A DNA stretch of 64,000 bases, taken from NCBI RefSeq assembly GCF_964283195.1, contig NZ_CAXYLH010000005.1; one strand, written 5' to 3'. A program made the translations under genes and the position numbers. This document shows positions 1-8,895 of this stretch, one piece after another (position 1 is the first letter of the stretch; each line of letters opens with the position of its first letter). This DNA is from Paratractidigestivibacter sp003150175 (GTDB lineage: Bacteria > Actinomycetota > Coriobacteriia > Coriobacteriales > Atopobiaceae). The notes under the pieces are model-generated. The model was not told the origin of the DNA. It did no database searches and saw nothing but the letters and a program-made list of their open reading frames with translations.

Positions 1-15
1 AGGCGAGGCTCATGT

Positions 16-38
16 CGGCCGCGGGCTAGCCGCGGCCG
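16..38. terminator. GC-rich hairpin at left edge, possible terminator
   Basis: A perfect 9-bp stem (16-24 with 30-38) closes a 5-nt loop. No T-run follows, so termination is only a guess. A plus-strand frame reading ARLMSAAG stops with TAG at 27-29, inside the hairpin. It may be the tail of a gene that begins left of the window, but too few residues remain to name it. Confidence 0.35.
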
Positions 39-92
39 GCGGCGGTTGCGAATTTACACACCGATTTGGACTTGACCGGGAACGCTCGCTCT

Positions 93-182
93 GCGCAGAA
101 ATCGCGGCGCTCAGCCACGATGACGGCCGTTTCGCGCAGAAATCGCAGCCGCCAGGCCATGCGGTGGCCGTCTTGCGCAGAA
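93..182. repeat. Three copies of a short motif at 41-bp intervals
   Basis: The 8-mer GCGCAGAA occurs at 93-100, 134-141 and 175-182, exactly 41 bp apart. The first two copies extend to GCGCAGAAATCGC, and each 41-bp unit ends with a GGCCGT run before the next copy. The rest of 1-374 shows no recognisable gene. The repeat lies about 190 bp upstream of the ABC-transporter start, so it could be regulatory or simply a decayed tandem duplication. Confidence 0.55.
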
Positions 183-374
183 TTCCCTGGCTCCAGCTCC
201 TCTCCGCGGCTGGACGTCGGCGTTTTTGCGCGCTCGAGGGCTGCCTGCCCGCGCTCGATCGTCGCCCCTCAATCGCGGGTGGACACTCCTCCCCATTCTG
301 TGCTTTGTGCTGGTATATCAGCGTCCTCTTTGGGTAATCTTGGATAGTCACCAAACCAGAGAGGGTGCCCCCGC

Positions 375-3300
375 ATGCTCGAGCTCAAAGACATTTGCAA
401 GAAGTACGTCACCCAGTCGTTCACCCAGACCGCGCTCGACGACGTGAGCGTCGCCTTCCGCGACAACGAGTTCGTCGCCATCCTCGGCCCCTCCGGCTCT
501 GGCAAGACGACCCTGCTCAACGTCATCGGCGGCCTCGACCACTTCGACTCGGGCGACCTGCTCATCGACGGGATCTCGACCAAGGACTTTCGCGACCGCG
601 ACTGGGACGCCTACCGCAACAACCGCATCGGCTTCGTCTTCCAGAGCTATAACCTCATCCCGCATCAGACCATCCTGGAGAACGTCGAGCTCGCCCTCAC
701 GCTCACGGGCGTCGGCCGCGCCGAGCGCAAGCAGCGCGCCCGCGAGGCCCTCGAGCGCGTCGGCCTCGGCGACCACGTGAATAAGCGCCCCGCCCAGCTC
801 TCGGGCGGCCAGATGCAGCGTGTAGCCATCGCCCGCGCCCTCATCAACGACCCCGAGATCGTCCTCGCCGACGAGCCCACGGGTGCCCTAGACTCCACGA
901 CGTCCGTGCAGGTCATGGACCTGATCAAGGAGGTCGCGCAGGACCGCCTGGTCATCATGGTCACCCACAACCCGGAGCTCGCCTACGAGTACGCGACGCG
1001 CATCGTCAACCTCGCCGACGGGCGCATCACCGACGACTCCGACCCCTTCGATCCCGCCACCGCGCCGCGCCGCGAGGCCAAGGCGACCCGCCGCACCTCG
1101 ATGAACTTCCTCACCGCGCTCGGCCTCAGCGCCCGCAACCTCATGACCAAGAAGGGCCGCACCATCATGACGGCCTTCGCGGGCTCCATCGGCATCATCG
1201 GCATCGCGGCGATCCTCGCGCTCTCCAACGGCGTGAACGAGTACATCGCCAAGGTCGAGGAGGACACGCTCTCGAGCTACCCGCTCACCATCGCCAAGCA
1301 GAGCTACGACATGTCCGAGATGCTCGGCGGCGACAAGTCCTCGACCGCCGGCGATGCCTCGGGCTCCTCCGACGGATCCCAGGCGGGCGCCGGCGCCGCC
1401 GATACCTCCCAGGACATCCCGGTCGTCACCGCGCTCAAGGACATGTTCGCGAGCGTCAAGTCCAACGACATGCGCTCCTTCAAGGCCTTCCTCGACTCCG
1501 GCGGCGACGGCATCTCCGACGACGTTAACGCCGTCCAGTACGACTACGGCGTGAGCCCCATCGTCTACCGCGAGTCCGCCGACGGCGGGCAGCCGACCAA
1601 GCTCGTCCCCAACTCGATGACGCAGGCCATGAGCGGCGGCGCCTCCTCTGGCGCGACGGCCGGCACCATGATGACGGGTACCAACGTCTTCAACGAGATG
1701 ATCGACGACCAGTCGCTTCTCGACTCCCAGTACGACGTCGTCGCCGGTCGCTGGGCCAGCGCCCCCGACGAGGCGGTCCTCGTGCTCTCCAGTAAGGGCA
1801 CGGTCGGCGACTACACCCTCTACAGCATCGGCGCCCTCGACATCAACGAGCTGAACGACCTCGTGAGCAGCGCGATGAGCGCCGACGGCAACGTCGAGAC
1901 CCCCGACACCGACGCCGACTTCACCTACGGCGACGCGCTCAACACGAGCTTCAAGGTCCTCGCTGCCTCCGACTGCTATCGCAAGAACGACGAGACGGGC
2001 GGCTGGACCGACATGTCCGACGACGCCGACTACATGGCCTCCCAGGTCTCCTCCGGCCTCGACCTGCACATCGTCGGCGTGGTCAAGCCCAACGGCTCCG
2101 GCGGCTCGAACGCGCTGTCGCCGGGCGTCGCCTACACCCACGGCCTCACGACCGAGCTCATGGCCCGCTCCGCGAGCTCCCAGATCGTCCAGCAGCAGCT
2201 CGCGAACCCCGACGTCGACGTCTTCACGGGTAAGTCCTTCGACGAGGTCCAGGCGGACGCAAGGAAGGGCGTCGACCTCCAGAGCATGTTCTCGGTCGAC
2301 GAGGACGCGATGAAGTCCGCCTTCCACTTCGACGAATCGACTCTCTCGGGCCTCGGCGACGGCATGAGCCTCGACATGAGCGGGCTCGACCTCTCGAACA
2401 TCGACCTCAGTGGCATGAACATCGACCTTTCCGGCGTGGGCAGCGACCTTGATTTCGGCGACGTCTTCGCCAACGCCCCGTCGCCCGACTTCTCTGACGT
2501 CTTCACCGACGTCCAGCTCACACCTGAGCAGATGCAGCAGGTGGGTGTGCTCACGAACCAGCTCCTCTCGGGCTTCTTGCAATCCGATGAGTTCAAGGGC
2601 CTCGGCCTCGACGTCAAGGACAGCGAGAAGGTCTCGGCCGCGTTCCAGGCCTACCTCGCAAACAACCCCGAGGCGCAGCAGGTCCTGAAGGAGCTCACGG
2701 CCATCGGCGGCCAAGCTCTCGCGGAAAAGATGCAGAAGGCTGTGACCGATTACATGACGAACACCTTCGCCCCCTACCTGCAGCAGGCGATGGGCGAGGT
2801 CACCAAGCGCATGGGCGACGAGATCGCCGCGACCGTGTCCGCCCAGGTCAAGGCCGGTATGGCCTCCGCCATGGACCAGGTCGCCACCCAGATGTCGGGC
2901 GCGATGTCCGACGCGGCCGTCCAGATGAGCGGCAGCCTCGCGAACCTCCAGGACGCGTTCTCGGTCGACGGCGACGCCTTTGCGAAGGCCATCCATTTCA
3001 ACATGGATGCCTCCGACCTCGCCTCGCTCATGCAGAGCTATGCGAACGCGGGCAAGCTCACCTACGACAACAACCTCTCGACCCTCGGCTATGCCGATGA
3101 GTCCGACCCGCAATCCGTGAAGATCTTCCCCCGTGACTTCGAGGCCAAGGAGCGCGTGCTCGGCCACATCGACGCCTACAACGACCAGGCCCGCGCCGCA
3201 GGCGAGGACGACAAGGCCATCGTCTACACCGACTACATGGGCGTCATCATGGGCTCGGTCACCGACATCGTGAACATGATCTCGATGGTGCTCATCGCAT

Positions 3301-3680
3301 TCGTGAGCATCAGCCTCGTGGTGAGCTCCATCATGATCGGCATCATCACCTATATCAGTGTCCTCGAGCGAAAGAAGGAGATCGGCATCCTGCGCGCCAT
3401 CGGCGCCTCGAAGCGCAACGTGGCGAACGTCTTCAACGCTGAGACCTTCATCGAGGGCCTGATCTCGGGCGTCTTCGCCATCCTCGTGGTGGTGCTCGTG
3501 AGCTTCCCCGTGAACGATATCGTCATGAAGCTCAAGGGCGTTCCGAACATCATGAGCCTGCCGTGGGCCGACGCCCTCGCGCTCATCGGCATCAGCGTGC
3601 TGCTCACCGTCGTGGCGGGCCTGCTCCCCGCGCGCTCCGCGAGCAAGAAGGACCCCGTCGAGGCGCTGCGGTCGGAGTAG
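375..3680 (+). CDS. ABC transporter, fused ATPase and FtsX/MacB-type permease
   Basis: 1101 aa. The N-terminal 230 residues form a LolD/MacB-like ATPase with Walker A GPSGSGKT (about 39-46), signature LSGGQ (about 142) and Walker B VLADEP (about 163). A first membrane helix lies near 259-281 and is followed by a very large extracytoplasmic region (about 285-960). An FtsX-type C-terminus has three helices and the typical ERKKEIGILRAIGASKRNV loop. This layout is known in Gram-positive exporters of peptides or antimicrobials and in mechanotransmission proteins; the substrate cannot be read from sequence. The extracytoplasmic part holds an L-D-L-S pentad repeat at about residues 655-700 and a long helical Gln/Ala/Met-rich stretch. 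The start is ATG 375 with a GAGAGGG ribosome site. It is a single gene with no partner permease nearby. Confidence 0.9.
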   Translation: MLELKDICKKYVTQSFTQTALDDVSVAFRDNEFVAILGPSGSGKTTLLNVIGGLDHFDSGDLLIDGISTKDFRDRDWDAYRNNRIGFVFQSYNLIPHQTILENVELALTLTGVGRAERKQRAREALERVGLGDHVNKRPAQLSGGQMQRVAIARALINDPEIVLADEPTGALDSTTSVQVMDLIKEVAQDRLVIMVTHNPELAYEYATRIVNLADGRITDDSDPFDPATAPRREAKATRRTSMNFLTALGLSARNLMTKKGRTIMTAFAGSIGIIGIAAILALSNGVNEYIAKVEEDTLSSYPLTIAKQSYDMSEMLGGDKSSTAGDASGSSDGSQAGAGAADTSQDIPVVTALKDMFASVKSNDMRSFKAFLDSGGDGISDDVNAVQYDYGVSPIVYRESADGGQPTKLVPNSMTQAMSGGASSGATAGTMMTGTNVFNEMIDDQSLLDSQYDVVAGRWASAPDEAVLVLSSKGTVGDYTLYSIGALDINELNDLVSSAMSADGNVETPDTDADFTYGDALNTSFKVLAASDCYRKNDETGGWTDMSDDADYMASQVSSGLDLHIVGVVKPNGSGGSNALSPGVAYTHGLTTELMARSASSQIVQQQLANPDVDVFTGKSFDEVQADARKGVDLQSMFSVDEDAMKSAFHFDESTLSGLGDGMSLDMSGLDLSNIDLSGMNIDLSGVGSDLDFGDVFANAPSPDFSDVFTDVQLTPEQMQQVGVLTNQLLSGFLQSDEFKGLGLDVKDSEKVSAAFQAYLANNPEAQQVLKELTAIGGQALAEKMQKAVTDYMTNTFAPYLQQAMGEVTKRMGDEIAATVSAQVKAGMASAMDQVATQMSGAMSDAAVQMSGSLANLQDAFSVDGDAFAKAIHFNMDASDLASLMQSYANAGKLTYDNNLSTLGYADESDPQSVKIFPRDFEAKERVLGHIDAYNDQARAAGEDDKAIVYTDYMGVIMGSVTDIVNMISMVLIAFVSISLVVSSIMIGIITYISVLERKKEIGILRAIGASKRNVANVFNAETFIEGLISGVFAILVVVLVSFPVNDIVMKLKGVPNIMSLPWADALALIGISVLLTVVAGLLPARSASKKDPVEALRSE

Positions 3681-3824
3681 CGCCGGATTCTTCGGGCGGC
3701 GCCGGGGGAAGGATCGCAGCCGCGTCATGGCCCGCGCCCAGGGCTCACTGCCCACGCCGGCCTGCAGCTGTGGGGTTATGATGGAGGCCATGGGGCCCAT
3801 GCGCCCGCCGTCGCAAATCAAACC

Positions 3825-3853
3825 TTGACCTGAGCTGCGATTATTCGTACTAT
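3825..3853 (+). promoter_or_regulatory. Promoter of the rimP-nusA-infB cluster
   Basis: TTGACC (3825-3830), a 17-bp spacer and TACTAT (3848-3853). It is followed by about 85 nt of leader before rimP. The match to a housekeeping sigma promoter is good (5/6 and 4/6). Confidence 0.65.
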
Positions 3854-3878
3854 AGCTTCGTAAATGATGCTTTAACGT

Positions 3879-3917
3879 AGGAAGTGGGGTGGAACGTCTC
3901 GCCCCGCTTCCTTTCTG
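3879..3917 (+). promoter_or_regulatory. rimP leader hairpin, candidate attenuator
   Basis: An 11-bp stem (3879-3889 with 3902-3912, one G-U pair, 12-nt loop) is followed by the T-rich TTCTGTATGT. It lies between the promoter and the rimP ribosome site. Terminator-like hairpins in rimP-nusA leaders are known in other bacteria and fit autoregulation by NusA. Function here is inferred. Confidence 0.5.
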
Positions 3918-3940
3918 TATGTCAACCCGAAGGAGGTCAC

Positions 3941-4441
3941 ATGGCTAAGGCCGGCACCGATCTGCAGGTCCTCGAGGCCCTCGAGGCGCGCGCCGCCGAG
4001 CACGGCGTCGATATCGTCGCCGTCGAGGTCGTCGGAGCGACCAAGAACCCCTGCGTGCGCGTCTACATCGACCATGCCGACGAGGACGCCCCCACGATCA
4101 GCCTCGACGAGGTCGCGGCCGAGACCGGCTGGATCGGCGAGGTGCTCGACGAGCTCGACCCGCTCCCGAGCGCCTACACCCTCGAGGTAAGCTCGCCCGG
4201 CATGGCCCGCCCGCTGCGCCGCGAGCGCGACTTCGTCCGCTTCGCCGGCTCCGACGTCCAGCTCTCGACCACCGCGACCGAGGGGCGCCGCAAGTTCACC
4301 GGCCGCCTGCTCGGCTGCGAGGACGGCAAGGTCATGCTCGACTGCGACGGCGAGCAGGTCGCCATCGACCTTCTCGACATAAAGAAGTGCAACGTAAAGC
4401 CCGACTTCTCCGCCTCGGGCAAGAAAGCAAAGAAGAACTAG
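3941..4441 (+). CDS. rimP: Ribosome maturation factor RimP
   Basis: 166 aa. Cytoplasmic factor for 30S subunit maturation. The N-terminal half matches the family (VRVYIDHAD, then LDEVAAETGWIGEVLDE). The family hallmark YTLEVSSPGMARPLRRERDF is present and is followed by the SH3-like C-terminal domain. ATG 3941 is chosen because a near-perfect GAAGGAGGTCAC ribosome site precedes it; an upstream in-frame ATG at 3884 lies inside the leader hairpin. It is the first gene of the cluster, 15 nt before nusA. Confidence 0.95.
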   Translation: MAKAGTDLQVLEALEARAAEHGVDIVAVEVVGATKNPCVRVYIDHADEDAPTISLDEVAAETGWIGEVLDELDPLPSAYTLEVSSPGMARPLRRERDFVRFAGSDVQLSTTATEGRRKFTGRLLGCEDGKVMLDCDGEQVAIDLLDIKKCNVKPDFSASGKKAKKN

Positions 4442-4456
4442 GAAGGATTCACCCAC

Positions 4457-5701
4457 ATGGCATCTGAGATGATGGAAGCCCTCGAGCTCCTCTGCCAAGA
4501 GAAGCACATCGACCAGCTCTACCTGATCGACCGCCTCGAGCAGTCCCTGGCAAAGAGCTACGCCGACGTCCTGCACCTGCCCTTCGGCGCGCGCGTGACC
4601 ATCGACCGCGCCACCGGCCGCGTCTACGTCTACGAGCTCGTCCCCAAGGGCGAGGAGGACCCCGAGACCGGCGAGTACTCCGAGTTCGACGAGGTCGACG
4701 TCACGCCTCCCGGAACCTCCCGCATCGCCGCGCAGCATGCCAAGGCCGAGATTCGCTCCATCGTGCGCAACGCCGCCCGCCAGCAGATCTACGAGGAGTT
4801 CTCGCAGCGCGTGGGCGACATCATCACCGGCACCGTCCTGCAGACCACGCCCGACTTCACCATCATCAAGATCCGCGAGGGCGTCGAGGCGGAGCTGCCG
4901 CACTTCGACCAGCGCCGTCACCCCGAGGAGCTCAACGAGCGCCCCGCCGGCGAGCGCTACATGCACAACCAGCGCCTGAAGGCCATCATCATCGGCGTCC
5001 GCGACCCCAACGCCGCCCAGCCGACCGTCCGCGGCGAGCGCCAGCGCCCCTCCATCGTCGTCTCGCGCACCCACCCCGACCTCATCCGCAGGCTCTTCGA
5101 GCTCGAGGTCCCCGAGGTCTACGACGGCGTCGTCGAGGTCCGCTCCGTGGCCCGCGAGCCCGGCGTCCGCTCCAAGGTCGCCGTCTCGTCCAACGACGAC
5201 CACCTCGATCCCGTCGGCGCCTGCGTCGGCCCCAAGGGCTCCCGCGTGCGCACCGTCGTCTCTGAGCTGCGCGGCGAGCGCGTCGACGTCGTCCTGTGGA
5301 GTGACGACCCCGCCAAGTGCGTGGCCAGCGCGCTTTCCCCGGCCCGCGTCTCCCGCGTGATCATCGACCCCGAGGACAACTACGCGACCGTCATCGTCCC
5401 CGACGACCAGCTCTCGCTCGCCATCGGCAAGGAGGGCCAGAACGCCCGCCTCGCCGCCCGCCTGACCGGCATGCACATCGACATCAAGAACGAGACCATG
5501 GCCGCCGGCATCATGCGCGAGGTCCCCGCCGCCTCGGCCGACGACTCCCTCATCGACGAGGAGGGCGGCCACCGCTGCGAGTACGTCGGCGAGAACGGCA
5601 TCCAGTGCCGCAACCAGGCCCGCCCCGGCTCGCGCTTCTGCGGAATCCACGAGAACCTCGGCGACGTCGAGGTCTCCGACGATCCCGACTCCCTGATCTA
5701 G
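4457..5701 (+). CDS. nusA: Transcription termination/antitermination factor NusA
   Basis: 414 aa. It binds RNA polymerase and nascent RNA during pausing, termination and antitermination. Visible in order are the N-terminal RNAP-binding domain (1-115), an S1 domain from about 119 (GTVLQTTPDFTIIKIREG), then KH1 and KH2 (VGACVGPKGSRV, IVPDDQLSLAIGKEGQNARLAARLTG). After KH2 the protein has an unusual tail with a C-x9-C-x10-C-x2-H pattern starting at Cys374, which looks like a small zinc-binding site. Such a tail is not part of textbook NusA. The ylxR/ylxQ genes that often follow nusA in Gram-positives are absent; infB follows after 67 nt. Confidence 0.95.
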   Translation: MASEMMEALELLCQEKHIDQLYLIDRLEQSLAKSYADVLHLPFGARVTIDRATGRVYVYELVPKGEEDPETGEYSEFDEVDVTPPGTSRIAAQHAKAEIRSIVRNAARQQIYEEFSQRVGDIITGTVLQTTPDFTIIKIREGVEAELPHFDQRRHPEELNERPAGERYMHNQRLKAIIIGVRDPNAAQPTVRGERQRPSIVVSRTHPDLIRRLFELEVPEVYDGVVEVRSVAREPGVRSKVAVSSNDDHLDPVGACVGPKGSRVRTVVSELRGERVDVVLWSDDPAKCVASALSPARVSRVIIDPEDNYATVIVPDDQLSLAIGKEGQNARLAARLTGMHIDIKNETMAAGIMREVPAASADDSLIDEEGGHRCEYVGENGIQCRNQARPGSRFCGIHENLGDVEVSDDPDSLI

Positions 5702-5768
5702 GCGCGCAACGCCCCACGTTCGAATCCGCCCCGGGCGCTGCCCGCATCTGTGTAGGAAGGTAGGTCAC

Positions 5769-8426
5769 ATGGCAAAGACCCGCGTACATGACCTCGCTAA
5801 GGAATACGGCATGTCGAGCAAGGAGATGCTCGAGCACCTCGCCGACATGAAGATCCCCGCCAAGTCCGCGTCCTCGACGCTGGAGGACGCCTACGTCTCC
5901 ATCGTCCGAAAGAAGCTCAAGCCGATTCTCGAGGCCCGCGCCGCCGAGATCGAGGCCGAGAAGAAGGCCGCGGCCGAGAAGGCCGCCGAGGAGGCCCGCA
6001 TCGCCGCCGAGCAGGCCGAGAAGGAGCGCCTTGAGGCCGAGCGCCGCCGCGAGAAGGAGCGCGCCGAGGAGGAGCGCCGCCGCGCCGCCGAGGAGGCCGC
6101 GCGCAAGAAGGCCGAGGCCGAGCGCATCGCCGCCGAGAAGAAGGCCGCCGAGGAGGCCGAGAAGAACCGTGTGAAGGACACCGCCCCCAAGCAGGCGCCG
6201 TCCTTCTCGAGCCTGCTCGACCAGATTGCGCAGCAGGAGAAGGTCCTCGCGCGGCAGGCCGAGGAGGCCGCGGCCGCCAAGGCCCAGGCCAAGGGCAACG
6301 GCCGCCGCAAGAAGGACGACGACCGCTCGTCCCGCGGCCCCAAGCGCTCCGGCTCGCCCGCTCCCCGCGCCGGCGAGCCCTCCGCCCCCGTCCGCGACAA
6401 CGGCTCCGACAGCTCCTCCGACAACGGCCGCCGCAAGGGCAAGCGCGGCCGCCGCGGCGAGGACGGTGGCGAGGATCGCTACTCCCGCATGGCCCGCGAG
6501 GCCGAGGCCTATAACCGCAGCAAGGTCCTCGAGGAGGCCCGCGTGGCCGTCGAGGAGGCCTCCCGCGAGTCCACCGGCCGCCGCAAGAAGCGCAAGGAGC
6601 GCCGCCAGAAGCAGGCCGAGCAGGCCGCCGAGCAGCAGCGCATCGAGGAAGCCATCGCCAACGACCAGGACATCAGCCAGCTCGATACCGTGAAGGTCCC
6701 GCAGGGCTCCACCGTGGCCGAGCTCGCCGAGCTCTTGGGCGTCCCCGCGAACGACATCATCAAGCGCCTGTTCCTCCTGGGCACGCCGCTGACCCTCACC
6801 GAGTCGATGTCCGACGAGCTCATCGAGCTCGTGGCCGACGACCTCGGCCGAGACGTCAAGGTCATGACCAAGGAGGAAGAGAACTCCTTCACCTTCTACG
6901 ACGACCCGAAGGACCTCGTGCCCCGCGCGCCCGTCGTCACCGTCATGGGCCACGTCGACCACGGCAAGACCTCCCTGCTCGACGCCATCCGCCACACCGG
7001 CGTCGCCGAGGGCGAGGCCGGCGGCATCACGCAGGCCATCGGCGCCTCGCAGGTCACCATCAACGGCCGCAAGATCACCTTCATCGACACCCCGGGACAC
7101 GCGACCTTCACGGCCATGCGCGCCCGCGGCGCCAAGGTGACCGACATCGTCATCCTGATCGTCGCCGCCGACGACGGCGTCATGCCCCAGACCATCGAGT
7201 CCATCAACCACGCGAAGGCCGCGGGCGTGCCCATTGTCGTCGCCGTGAACAAGATCGACAAGCCCGGCGCGAACCCGGACAAGGTCCGCCAGGAGCTCAC
7301 CGAGTACGGCATCGTCCCCGAGGAGTGGGGCGGCCAGAACATGTTCGTCAACATCTCCGCGAAAAAGAAGATCGGCATCGACGAGCTGCTCGAGACCGTC
7401 CTTCTGGAGGCCGACGTCCTCGAGCTCAAGGGCAACCCGGGCACCTTCGCCTCCGGCAACGTCCTCGAGGCCAAGCTCGACAAGGGCCGCGGCTCGGTCG
7501 CGACCGTCCTCGTGACCCGCGGCACCCTGCACATCGGCGACGCCCTCGTGGCCGGCATGACCTACGGCCGCGTCCGCGCCATGCTCGACTTCAAGGGCCG
7601 CCCGGTCGAGGAGGCCGGCCCCTCCGACGCCGTCGAGATCCTCGGCCTGCAGTCCGTGCCGAACGCCGGCGACGAGTTCCGCGTGTTCCAGGACGACCGC
7701 GAGGCCCGCGACCTTGCCGACCAGCGCGCGCTCAAGGCCCGCATCGAGGAGCAGAACCGCGTCAAGCACGTCACGCTCGAGAACCTCTTTGCCACCATGG
7801 CCGACGCCGACGTCAAGGAGCTCAACCTCATCATCAAGGCTGACGTCCAGGGTTCCATCGAGGCTCTCCAGGACTCGCTGGACAAGATGGACCAGTCCGA
7901 GGTCCGCATCAACACGATCCACGCCGCGGTCGGCGCCATCAACGAGACCGACGTCGTCCTGGCCGACGCCTCCAACGCCATCATCATCGGCTTCGGTGTG
8001 CGCCCCGACGCGAAGGCCCGCAACCTCGCCGAGCGCGACGGTGTCGAGATCCGCTGCTACGACGTCATCTACAAGGCCCTCGAGGACCTCGACGCTGCCC
8101 GCATCGGCATGCTGAAGCCGACCGAGGTCGAGGTCTCGACCGGCATGGCCACCGTCCTCGACACCTTCAAGGTGCCCAAGGTCGGCATCGCCGCCGGCGT
8201 CCGCGTGGAGGAGGGCGAGATCGCCGCGACCGACTCCGTGCGCCTCGTGCGCGACGGCATCGTCGTCTACAACGGTTCGATCGCGTCCATGCGCCACTAC
8301 AAGGACGAGGCCAAGAGCCTGCGCTCCGGCACCGAGGGCGGCATCGGCCTCGAGAACTTCCAGGACATCAAGCCCGGCGACCAGATCGAGGCGTACCGCA
8401 TCGACGAGGTCGCCCGTACGGAGTAG
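5769..8426 (+). CDS. infB: Translation initiation factor IF-2
   Basis: 885 aa GTPase that positions initiator tRNA on the 30S subunit. An IF2_N domain (1-52) is followed by about 100 residues of charged Ala/Glu/Lys/Arg coiled coil and a Lys/Arg/Ser-rich linker. A second IF2_N domain lies near 318-370, then the G domain (GHVDHGKT at about 393, DTPGHATF, NKID at about 491), domains II and III, and C-terminal domain IV. The start ATG 5769 has GGAAGGTAGGTCAC upstream. It is coupled to rbfA (3 nt gap). The long repetitive linker explains several long open frames on the opposite strand. Confidence 0.97.
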   Translation: MAKTRVHDLAKEYGMSSKEMLEHLADMKIPAKSASSTLEDAYVSIVRKKLKPILEARAAEIEAEKKAAAEKAAEEARIAAEQAEKERLEAERRREKERAEEERRRAAEEAARKKAEAERIAAEKKAAEEAEKNRVKDTAPKQAPSFSSLLDQIAQQEKVLARQAEEAAAAKAQAKGNGRRKKDDDRSSRGPKRSGSPAPRAGEPSAPVRDNGSDSSSDNGRRKGKRGRRGEDGGEDRYSRMAREAEAYNRSKVLEEARVAVEEASRESTGRRKKRKERRQKQAEQAAEQQRIEEAIANDQDISQLDTVKVPQGSTVAELAELLGVPANDIIKRLFLLGTPLTLTESMSDELIELVADDLGRDVKVMTKEEENSFTFYDDPKDLVPRAPVVTVMGHVDHGKTSLLDAIRHTGVAEGEAGGITQAIGASQVTINGRKITFIDTPGHATFTAMRARGAKVTDIVILIVAADDGVMPQTIESINHAKAAGVPIVVAVNKIDKPGANPDKVRQELTEYGIVPEEWGGQNMFVNISAKKKIGIDELLETVLLEADVLELKGNPGTFASGNVLEAKLDKGRGSVATVLVTRGTLHIGDALVAGMTYGRVRAMLDFKGRPVEEAGPSDAVEILGLQSVPNAGDEFRVFQDDREARDLADQRALKARIEEQNRVKHVTLENLFATMADADVKELNLIIKADVQGSIEALQDSLDKMDQSEVRINTIHAAVGAINETDVVLADASNAIIIGFGVRPDAKARNLAERDGVEIRCYDVIYKALEDLDAARIGMLKPTEVEVSTGMATVLDTFKVPKVGIAAGVRVEEGEIAATDSVRLVRDGIVVYNGSIASMRHYKDEAKSLRSGTEGGIGLENFQDIKPGDQIEAYRIDEVARTE

Positions 8427-8429
8427 GCC

Positions 8430-8873
8430 ATGAAGCAGAACCGCAACTCTCGCAGGGTCAACGAGCAGGCGCGCGAGAAGCTCGCCAACATCCTGCTCTT
8501 CGAGATCTCCGATCCCGACCTCGCGCTCGTGACCGTCACGGGCGTGGAGGTCTCGGTCGACAAGTCCTTCATGCGCGCCTTCTTTACCTGCGACGCCGAG
8601 CGCTACGATGAGGTCGAGGCCGCCCTCGGGCGCGCCCGCGGCCGCATCCGCTCGCTTCTGGGCCGCAGCCTCGGCTGGCGCGTGACCCCGGAGCTCGACT
8701 TCCGCATCGACACCTCCACCGACGAGGCCGAGCGCATCGCCCGCGCCCTCGAGGTGGTCCCGCCGACCCTCGGCGTCGAGAAGGACGAGTTCGGCTACCC
8801 GGTCGCGGCGCCCGCCGCCGCGGCCGGCCCCGCCGAGGCGCCCGAGGACGCCCCCGAGCCCGACGAAGCGTAA
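8430..8873 (+). CDS. rbfA: 30S ribosome-binding factor RbfA
   Basis: 147 aa. KH-type ribosome maturation factor for the 5' end of 16S rRNA. The family pattern is visible: R-x-N-EQAREKLANILLFEISDP, LVTVTGVEVS, then LGRSLGWRVTPELDFRIDTS. The last 35 residues are an Ala/Pro/Glu tail without conserved features. The start codon lies 3 nt after the infB stop, so translation is probably coupled. Confidence 0.93.
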   Translation: MKQNRNSRRVNEQAREKLANILLFEISDPDLALVTVTGVEVSVDKSFMRAFFTCDAERYDEVEAALGRARGRIRSLLGRSLGWRVTPELDFRIDTSTDEAERIARALEVVPPTLGVEKDEFGYPVAAPAAAAGPAEAPEDAPEPDEA

Positions 8874-8895
8874 TCCGAAGGAAGAACGAACCTTG

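Noticed and set aside
888..3821. A 977-codon open frame on the minus strand opposite the ABC gene
   Set aside because: It has the low-complexity His/Asp/Val/Gly composition typical of the complement of GC-rich codons, no ribosome site and no family features. The plus-strand gene has clear motifs throughout.
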